Source of the DNA: an uncultured Eubacteriales bacterium
Lineage (GTDB): Bacteria > Bacillota > Clostridia > Oscillospirales > Oscillospiraceae
Direction: 5' to 3'
Assembly: GCA_900321335.1 (NCBI GenBank)
Contig: ONVR01000206.1
Coordinates: 1-5,992 of the forward strand
Length of the DNA: 5,992 nt
A program made the position numbers and the translations under genes. Positions 1 through 5,992 of the stretch are shown one piece after another; position 1 is the stretch's first letter; every line of letters begins with the position of its first letter. The notes beneath the pieces are model-generated. The model was not told the DNA's origin. It searched no databases and saw nothing but the letters and a program-made list of their open reading frames with translations.

Positions 1-755
1 CCGCCGATGCCGGGCTTTGCGCCCTGCCCCATCTTGATCTCGATGGCGGCGCCTGCCTGCAGATAGTCCTCGTGGACGCCGAAGCGTCCGCTGGCCACCT
101 GCACGATGGTGTTGGGTCCGTAGGGATAAAAATCCTCGTGCAGGCCGCCCTCGCCCGTATTGTAACAGACCCCCAGGGCAGTAGCTGCCCGGGCAAGGGA
201 GGCGTGGGCGTTGTAGCTGATGGAGCCGTAGCTCATGGCGGAAAACATGACGGGCATGGACAAACTGATCTGGGGCGGCAGGTCACAGCGGATCTTTCCG
301 TTTTCATCCCGCCGGATCCTATCCGGCTTCTTCCCCAGGGCCACATGGGTCTCCATGGGCTCCCGCAGGGGATCGATGGGCGGATTGGTCACCTGACTGG
401 CGTTGATGAGGATCCTGTCCCAATACACCGGAAGGGGCTTGGGGTTTCCCATGGAGGACAGCAGCACACCGCCGCTTGACGCCTGCTTGTAGATCTCCCG
501 GATGGTTTCGCTGCCCCAGTTGGCGTTTTCCCGGAACGTGCAGTCGCTTTTGACGATTTTCAGCGCCCTTGTGGGGCACAGGCTGACACAGCGCTGGCAG
601 TTGACGCATTTGGTCTCGTCGCTCATCATCGCCCCACGCTCGTCGCTGAAAAAATGCACCTCGTTGGCGCACTGGCGCTCACACACCCGACAGGCGATGC
701 AGCGCGTCTCGTTTCGGATCACTTCGTATTCCGGATAGAGGAAATCCACACCCAT
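1..755 (-). CDS. Glutamate synthase central (FMN-binding) domain protein with N-terminal two-cluster ferredoxin domain, 3' partial
   Basis: This reading frame is open from an ATG at 755-753 to the left edge of the window, giving 251 codons and no stop. Residues 19-29 and 50-60 are two C-x2-C-x2-C-x3-C motifs, the second followed by Pro61. They form a bacterial-type ferredoxin domain expected to hold two [4Fe-4S] clusters. From about residue 160 the protein matches the FMN-binding domain of glutamate synthase: SAMSYGSIS (172-180), NTGEGG (199-204), QVASGRFGV (219-227) and IKMGQGAKPG (240-249). In this family the domain binds FMN, converts 2-oxoglutarate plus channelled ammonia to glutamate, and takes electrons through the iron-sulfur clusters. 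The enzyme is expected to be cytoplasmic. The start overlaps the stop of the upstream amidotransferase by one base (TGATG), so the two are probably translationally coupled and act as subunits of one enzyme. The rest of the FMN barrel lies outside the window. The family call is very secure; the electron donor is not visible. Confidence 0.95.
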   Translation of the reverse strand, partial: MGVDFLYPEYEVIRNETRCIACRVCERQCANEVHFFSDERGAMMSDETKCVNCQRCVSLCPTRALKIVKSDCTFRENANWGSETIREIYKQASSGGVLLSSMGNPKPLPVYWDRILINASQVTNPPIDPLREPMETHVALGKKPDRIRRDENGKIRCDLPPQISLSMPVMFSAMSYGSISYNAHASLARAATALGVCYNTGEGGLHEDFYPYGPNTIVQVASGRFGVHEDYLQAGAAIEIKMGQGAKPGIG

Positions 756-1849
756 CAATACGCACCTTCCTTCACACGGATGATAACGGGCTCTCCTCCC
801 GCGGGAGCCCAGACGTTCTCCGCATCCGGCTCCATGGTCCGAATCGCGGCCTCCTCGCTGGCGATGAACACCTTGTCCTCTTTTTCGCCCACCACCATGG
901 AGCGGAGCTTCAGCCGGTCGTTGAGGGCCATCAGGCCCCCGGTGAAGCCCAGTACGACGGAAAACGGGCCGGTGACCAACAGACTGGGGAACACGGTGCG
1001 CAGATAGGCGTACTGCCGGCGCAGCTGTTCGTCCCGCTCCCGCCCGATGGTGCTCCAGAAGGGAGCGGCGATCACGCTTGCGGCCTCCTCCAGTGTCAGC
1101 CCCTGCCGGCGCACGAGATAGTCCAGAATGTAGGTGATGACCTCCGTATCCGTCTGCAGCGTACATTTATAGCCGAACATCTCGATGAAGCGGCGGTTGG
1201 CGTCGTAGGAGGAGATCTCCCCGTTGTGGACAACGGAATAATCCAGCAGGGCAAACGGGTGAGCACCGCCCCACCAGCCGGGAGTGTTCGTGGGATAGCG
1301 GCCGTGGGCCGTCCAGCAGTACGCCTCGTACTGATCGAGCTTATAGAATACCCCCACGTCCTCCGGGAAGCCCACCGCCTTGAAGGTGCCCATGTTCTTT
1401 CCGCTGGAGAACACATAGGCGCCGTCCATCTGGGTGTTGATCTTCATAACGGCCCGGGCCACAAACTCCTTTTCGTCCAGCTGGAGACTGGCCAGCATGG
1501 AGGGCAGGGGCGTGACAAAGAAACGCCAGATCATGGGCTCATTCGTGATCGCCGGGATCTTCCGCGTCTCGATGCGCTCGGACTGGACGATCTCAAAATA
1601 CTCCTTTAGAAACGCTTCGCATTCCTTTCGCGTCTGCCGGCTGTCGAAAAACAGATGCAGCGCGTAAAAGTCCCTGTACGCCGGATAAATGCCATATCCG
1701 GCAAAGCCGCCGCCGAGACCGTTGCTCCGCTCATGCATGGGGCGCATGGCGTCTATGATCTTCTCGCCGGTCATCCTGTTGCCCTCTCTGGAGATGACCG
1801 CCGCAATGGCGCACCCGGAGGGGATACGCACCTGGCCTTCCATTTTCAT
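755..1849 (-). CDS. Class II glutamine amidotransferase, stand-alone glutamate synthase domain 1 (GltB N-terminal type)
   Basis: This 364-residue protein would hydrolyse glutamine and pass the ammonia to the glutamate synthase domain encoded next to it. Visible class II (Ntn-type) amidotransferase features are Cys13 in PSGCAIAAV as the likely nucleophile, the AHGRYPTNTPGWWGGAHPF block (181-199) with glutamine-binding Arg184, HNGEISS (208-214) for the oxyanion region, TDTEV (233-237), and SEEAAI (331-336) near the C-terminus. The nucleophilic cysteine must be N-terminal in the mature enzyme, so a 12-residue propeptide would have to be removed, as is known for full-length GltB. The ATG at 1849 was chosen because AAAGGAA at 1866-1860 lies about 10 bases upstream; a second in-frame ATG at 1843 is spaced less well. 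The gene is first in a minus-strand operon and shares the A at 755 with the start of the next gene. It lacks the FMN, ferredoxin and GXGXG domains of a full GltB. A different class II amidotransferase role is possible, but the neighbour makes glutamate synthase by far the best reading. Confidence 0.93.
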   Translation of the reverse strand: MKMEGQVRIPSGCAIAAVISREGNRMTGEKIIDAMRPMHERSNGLGGGFAGYGIYPAYRDFYALHLFFDSRQTRKECEAFLKEYFEIVQSERIETRKIPAITNEPMIWRFFVTPLPSMLASLQLDEKEFVARAVMKINTQMDGAYVFSSGKNMGTFKAVGFPEDVGVFYKLDQYEAYCWTAHGRYPTNTPGWWGGAHPFALLDYSVVHNGEISSYDANRRFIEMFGYKCTLQTDTEVITYILDYLVRRQGLTLEEAASVIAAPFWSTIGRERDEQLRRQYAYLRTVFPSLLVTGPFSVVLGFTGGLMALNDRLKLRSMVVGEKEDKVFIASEEAAIRTMEPDAENVWAPAGGEPVIIRVKEGAY

Positions 1850-1859
1850 GCAGATTCAT

Positions 1860-1866
1860 TCCTTTC
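1860..1866 (-). promoter_or_regulatory. Ribosome binding site of the amidotransferase gene
   Basis: The minus strand reads AAAGGAA here, about 10 bases before the ATG at 1849. It lies just downstream of the U-tract of the leader hairpin. It favours the first ATG over the in-frame ATG two codons later. Confidence 0.6.
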
Positions 1867-1868
1867 GG

Positions 1869-1926
1869 GAAAATAAAAAGGCGCTCATTTTCGCACAGGT
1901 ACGCCTATGCGGAAATGAACGCCTTT
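1869..1926 (-). terminator. Terminator-like leader hairpin in the 5' UTR of the glutamate synthase operon (candidate attenuator)
   Basis: In the minus-strand RNA, AAAGGCG (1926-1920) pairs with CGCCUUU (1883-1877). The next seven positions, 1919-1913 with 1890-1884, pair including one U-G. After one A/C mismatch, 1911-1908 pairs with 1895-1892. Three more pairs are possible inside the 12-base loop. The stem is followed directly by a U-rich run, UUUUUAUUUU with its last stem Us. This is the form of an intrinsic terminator on the minus strand, yet it sits between the promoter and the ribosome binding site of the gene it precedes. It is therefore more likely a regulated attenuator than an end-of-gene terminator. 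No gene ends into it from the right. The structure is read by eye; the regulatory role is inferred. Confidence 0.72.
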
Positions 1927-1940
1927 GCCCATTTGCAGGT

Positions 1941-1969
1941 ATTGTACGACGCTTCCTGCGTTTTGTCAA
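1941..1969 (-). promoter_or_regulatory. Sigma-A type promoter of the glutamate synthase operon
   Basis: On the minus strand TTGACA (1969-1964) is followed by a 17-base spacer and TACAAT (1946-1941). That is a perfect -35 box, the optimal spacing, and one mismatch to the consensus -10 box. Transcription should start near 1934, only about 8 bases before the leader hairpin and about 85 bases before the amidotransferase ATG. The spacer contains a small hyphenated palindrome, ACGC-5-GCGT (1949-1961), which could be an operator but may be chance. Confidence 0.85.
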
Positions 1970-2029
1970 GCATTTCTCGCAAAAAGTTAATTTTTTTGCA
2001 TGATTCGAAAATATTTCCTGCAAAAAGTG
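1970..2029. promoter_or_regulatory. AT-rich spacer between the two divergent -35 boxes
   Basis: This 60-bp stretch separates the two -35 hexamers and is much richer in A and T than the surrounding genes. It contains a hyphenated inverted repeat, GCAAAAA (1979-1985) with TTTTTGC (1993-1999), and further A-tracts at 2008-2011 and 2022-2026 just upstream of the plus-strand -35 box. Such A/T tracts could act as UP elements or as binding sites for a regulator shared by both operons. I saw no match to the Bacillus GlnR/TnrA consensus (TGTNA-N7-TNACA). Its function is inferred only from position. Confidence 0.4.
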
Positions 2030-2058
2030 TTGACAAGGTGTTTGAACCGTGCTACAAT
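2030..2058 (+). promoter_or_regulatory. Sigma-A type promoter of the glnN-amt operon
   Basis: TTGACA (2030-2035), a 17-base spacer and TACAAT (2053-2058) form a near-consensus promoter. The bases TGC (2050-2052) just before the -10 box add an extended -10 element. Transcription should start near 2065, leaving a leader of about 157 bases before the glnN start codon at 2222. A promoter this strong suggests that control acts after initiation, which fits the terminator-like hairpin immediately downstream, or through a repressor site not recognised here. Confidence 0.88.
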
Positions 2059-2067
2059 GACCCCCGT

Positions 2068-2085
2068 AAAGGCAAGGGCGTCTTT
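2068..2085 (+). repeat. Leader direct repeat, copy 1
   Basis: This 18-base element matches the element at 2147-2164 at 17 of 18 positions; the single difference is G at 2076 against A at 2155. Its core GGCAAGGGCGT differs by one base from the GGCAAAGGCGT found in copy 2 and at the start of the minus-strand leader (1929-1919). Its right half forms the 5' arm of the terminator-like hairpin. Confidence 0.8.
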
Positions 2086-2120
2086 GAGTGAGTTCACTCG
2101 CAGACGCTCTCTCTTTTTTT
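2075..2120 (+). terminator. Terminator-like hairpin in the glnN leader (candidate attenuator)
   Basis: The outer stem pairs 2075-2083 with 2102-2110 (nine pairs, one G-U). After a 2x2 internal loop the inner stem pairs GAGTG (2086-2090) with CACTC (2095-2099) around a four-base loop. A run of seven Ts (2114-2120) follows within a pyrimidine tract. This is a classic intrinsic terminator shape lying only about 10 bases after the predicted transcription start and about 100 bases before glnN. As the gene has its own strong promoter just upstream, a constitutive terminator here would silence it. A regulated attenuator is the natural reading, though the controlling factor is not visible. A short leader RNA of about 55 bases would be the terminated product. 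Confidence 0.75.
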
Positions 2121-2144
2121 GGAGGGCAGCCGACGAACTGAATT

Positions 2145-2195
2145 GGAAAGGCAAAGGCGTCTTTCGTGTTCACACGAGAGCGTCTTTGCCTTTCC
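2145..2195 (+). promoter_or_regulatory. Long second hairpin of the glnN leader, upstream of the ribosome binding site
   Basis: Bases 2145-2159 pair with 2181-2195 without interruption (15 pairs, one G-U). After a single bulged U at 2160, bases 2161-2168 pair with 2173-2180 (eight pairs, one G-U) around a four-base loop. The 5' arm contains copy 2 of the leader repeat. It is followed by CATATTTTATC rather than a clean U-run, so it is at best a weak terminator. It ends 10 bases before the GGAAGGAG ribosome binding site. It may protect the processed mRNA 5' end, act as a second attenuator, or bind a regulator. The fold is clear; the role is inferred. Confidence 0.7.
2147..2164 (+). repeat. Leader direct repeat, copy 2
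   Basis: This is the second copy of the 18-base element at 2068-2085, with 17 of 18 bases identical. It contains the exact 11-mer GGCAAAGGCGT (2150-2160) that also opens the minus-strand leader at 1929-1919. Here it forms the 5' arm of the long second hairpin, so both copies lie in equivalent positions in two successive hairpins. Confidence 0.8.
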
Positions 2196-2205
2196 ATATT
2201 TTATC

Positions 2206-2213
2206 GGAAGGAG
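2206..2213 (+). promoter_or_regulatory. Ribosome binding site of glnN
   Basis: GGAAGGAG lies eight bases before the ATG at 2222. An out-of-frame ATG at 2215 is too close to be used. This fixes the glnN start. Confidence 0.85.
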
Positions 2214-2221
2214 CATGAGAC

Positions 2222-4318
<2,097 letters not shown>

Positions 4319-4321
4319 TTA

Positions 4322-4329
4322 AAAGGAGG
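4322..4329 (+). promoter_or_regulatory. Ribosome binding site of the ammonium transporter gene
   Basis: AAAGGAGG lies eight bases before the ATG at 4338. With only 19 bp between the glnN stop and this start, and no hairpin or promoter between them, the two genes are read as one operon. Confidence 0.85.
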
Positions 4330-4337
4330 TTCCTGAC

Positions 4338-5992
4338 ATGACTGTAGAATTCTGGTTTTTGATCGGCGCCGCCCTGGTGTTCTGGATGCAGGCGGGCTTT
4401 GCCATGGTGGAAACGGGCTTTACCCGCGCCAAGAACGCCGGCAACATCATCATGAAAAACCTGATGGATTTCTGTATCGGCACCGTTGTATTTTCCCTGC
4501 TCGGCTACACTCTGATGATGGGCGAGGACGCCTTTTTCGGGCTGATCGGCAAGCCGAATCTGGATATGTTCACCCATTTCAAGGAGTTCATCGCCTCCCC
4601 CGCCGACGGCTTTACCGACGCCAGCTATTTCGTGTTCAACCTGGTGTTCTGTGCCACCACGGCCACCATCGTCTCCGGCGCCATGGCGGAACGGACGAAG
4701 TTTTCCGCCTACTGCGTCTATTCTGCTGTGATCAGTCTTGTGATCTATCCCATTGAGGCGCACTGGATCTGGGGCGGCGGCTGGCTGAGCCAGCTGGGCT
4801 TTCACGACTATGCCGGCTCCACTGCCATTCACATGGTGGGCGGCATCGCAGCGCTCATCGGCGCCGCCGTTCTCGGTCCCCGCATCGGCAAGTATGTGAA
4901 GGACAAATCCGGCAAGGTCACCAAGGTCAACGCCATTCCCGGACACTCCATCCCCCTTGGGGCGCTGGGCGTGTTCATCCTCTGGCTGGGCTGGTACGGC
5001 TTCAACGGAGCCGCAGCCACCTCTCCCTCTGAGCTGTCCTCCATTTTCCTGACCACAACCATCGCGCCCTCCATCGCCACCTGCACGACGCTGATCTACA
5101 CCTGGATCAAAAACGGCAAGCCGGACGTGTCCATGTGCCTGAACGCCTCTCTGGCAGGGCTTGTGGCGGTCACGGCGGGCTGCGACGCCTTTGACGCCGT
5201 GGGCGCCGCCGTGGTGGGCCTTGTGGCAGGCATTCTGGTCGTAGTCGTGGTGGAAGCGCTGGATCTGAAGCTGCACATCGACGATCCCGTGGGCGCCGTG
5301 GGCGTACACTGCGCCAACGGCATCTGGGGCACCGTCGCCGTGGGCCTGCTGGCAAACCCCGACGCCCCCGCCGGTCTGCGAGGCCTGCTGTACACCGGGG
5401 ACTTTACACAGCTGGGTCTGCAGCTGCTGGGCTTCGTCTCCGTGGCGGCCTGGGCGGCGGTGACGATGTTGCTGTTTTTCAAGCTGCTCAGGAAGATCAA
5501 CTTCCTGCGGGCCGATCCCGCCGACGAACTGGCCGGTCTGGATGTCAGCGAGCACGGCCTCCCCAGCGCCTACGCGGACTTTATGCCCGCAGTGGATAAG
5601 TACGCCGCCTTTGGCGGAACGGAGGAGCCTGTGGTGGCCGTCACCGGCACCACGCCGGTGGCGGAAGCCGTCCCGGTGAAGCGAGAGCCCAGCTTTGACG
5701 GTCATAAATATACGAAGATCGAGATCGTCTTCAAGGAGGAGAAGCTCTTTGCCCTCAAGGAGGCGATGAACAAGCTGGGGATCACCGGCATGACGGTCTC
5801 CCACGTGATGGGCTACGGCATGCAGAAGGGACACACGGAGTTTTACCGCGGCGTTGCGGTGGAGACGGATCTGCGCCCGAAGGTCCAGGTGGACATTGTG
5901 GTGGCCGCCATCCCCGTGCGGGACGTGATCGAGACGGCCAAGAAGGTGCTCTACACCGGCCACATCGGCGACGGCAAGATCTTCGTCTACGA
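4338..5992 (+). CDS. amt: Ammonium channel (Amt) fused to a C-terminal PII (GlnB/GlnK) domain, 3' partial
   Basis: The frame is open from the ATG at 4338 to the right edge (551 codons, no stop). Residues 1-385 are an Amt channel with about eleven hydrophobic segments. Pore signatures relative to E. coli AmtB are F104 (F107), W145 in IWGGGW (W148), D157 (D160), H165 (H168), F222 in GWYGFN (F215) and H324 in GVHCANG (H318). The cytoplasmic tail has the Amt motif GLDVSEHG (400-407). An Ala/Val/Thr-rich linker (about 415-455) leads to a PII domain from about 457, with GYGMQKGHTEFYRG (492-505) and GHIGDGKIFVY (541-551). It keeps equivalents of PII Gln39 (Q496), Lys58 (K515) and Lys90 (K547), so 2-oxoglutarate and ATP binding are likely. 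T-loop Arg47, which plugs the pore in AmtB-GlnK, is R504. The uridylylated Tyr51 is Val508. About 18-20 further residues are expected beyond the window. The channel lies in the plasma membrane and would import ammonium for GSIII, shut off by its own PII domain when nitrogen is ample. Confidence 0.96.
   Translation, partial: MTVEFWFLIGAALVFWMQAGFAMVETGFTRAKNAGNIIMKNLMDFCIGTVVFSLLGYTLMMGEDAFFGLIGKPNLDMFTHFKEFIASPADGFTDASYFVFNLVFCATTATIVSGAMAERTKFSAYCVYSAVISLVIYPIEAHWIWGGGWLSQLGFHDYAGSTAIHMVGGIAALIGAAVLGPRIGKYVKDKSGKVTKVNAIPGHSIPLGALGVFILWLGWYGFNGAAATSPSELSSIFLTTTIAPSIATCTTLIYTWIKNGKPDVSMCLNASLAGLVAVTAGCDAFDAVGAAVVGLVAGILVVVVVEALDLKLHIDDPVGAVGVHCANGIWGTVAVGLLANPDAPAGLRGLLYTGDFTQLGLQLLGFVSVAAWAAVTMLLFFKLLRKINFLRADPADELAGLDVSEHGLPSAYADFMPAVDKYAAFGGTEEPVVAVTGTTPVAEAVPVKREPSFDGHKYTKIEIVFKEEKLFALKEAMNKLGITGMTVSHVMGYGMQKGHTEFYRGVAVETDLRPKVQVDIVVAAIPVRDVIETAKKVLYTGHIGDGKIFVY

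Noticed and set aside
1970..2060. GlnR/TnrA operator (TGTNA-N7-TNACA)
   Set aside because: Several TGT and ACA triplets occur near the promoters, but none has the required spacing and symmetry.
2088..2141. Leader peptide starting at a GTG (17 codons, ending at TGA 2139-2141)
   Set aside because: Only a poor AAGGG lies upstream, the start is inside a stable stem, and the peptide has a single Gln and no run of regulatory codons.
2065..2200. ANTAR-type (NitR/AmiR/NasR) dual-hairpin antitermination site in the glnN leader
   Set aside because: ANTAR control of nitrogen genes is known in clostridia, but its RNA target is two small hairpins with six-base loops carrying A at position 1 and G at position 4, placed before the terminator. 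The loops here do not fit, and only about 10 bases precede the first terminator-like hairpin.
2000..2218. 72-codon plus-strand frame crossing the glnN promoter
   Set aside because: It spans the -35 and -10 boxes and both leader hairpins, starts before the predicted transcription start, and has no ribosome binding site.
1850..2221. Glutamine riboswitch or T-box leader
   Set aside because: No three-way junction, E-loop or T-box sequence could be found, and the leaders are too short before their terminator-like hairpins.

Overview
The window is a compact ammonium-assimilation locus. It carries two divergent transcription units around a 372-bp regulatory region (1850-2221). The best guess for the host is a GC-rich gut-type member of the Clostridia (Oscillospiraceae-like). 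This is inferred from a type III glutamine synthetase beside an Amt-PII fusion, a glutamate synthase split into separate domain genes, strong AGGAGG-type ribosome binding sites, and two textbook TTGACA-17-TACAAT promoters. Bacteroidetes also use GSIII, but they do not use promoters of this form. No database search was possible, so the taxon is not certain.

Left arm, minus strand (1849 to 1). The first gene is a stand-alone class II glutamine amidotransferase (glutamate synthase domain 1). It is joined by a one-base TGATG stop/start overlap to a ferredoxin plus FMN-type glutamate synthase central domain, which runs off the left edge. Together they should perform glutamine + 2-oxoglutarate + reductant -> 2 glutamate. 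The remaining glutamate synthase pieces (GXGXG domain, and possibly an NAD(P)H oxidoreductase) would be expected just beyond position 1.

Centre (1850-2221). Two divergent sigma-A-type promoters have -35 boxes 60 bp apart, separated by AT-rich DNA. Both transcripts begin almost at once with the same element, GGCAAAGGCGT, and fold into long hairpins. On the minus side a terminator-like hairpin with a U-tract sits between the promoter and the GATase ribosome binding site. On the plus side a terminator-like hairpin with seven Us is followed by a second, 23-bp hairpin just before the glnN ribosome binding site. This looks like paired transcription attenuation or leader control of both halves of the GS-GOGAT cycle. 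It is the most interesting part of the window. I could not match it to a riboswitch, T-box or ANTAR dual-hairpin class.

Right arm, plus strand (2222 to 5992). GSIII (698 aa) is followed after 19 bp by an ammonium channel fused at its C-terminus to a PII domain; this gene runs off the right edge. The arm brings ammonium in and fixes it into glutamine, while the left arm recycles glutamine to glutamate. The PII domain keeps its 2-oxoglutarate- and ATP-binding lysines but lacks the uridylylated tyrosine, so it would sense metabolites directly and gate its own channel in cis.
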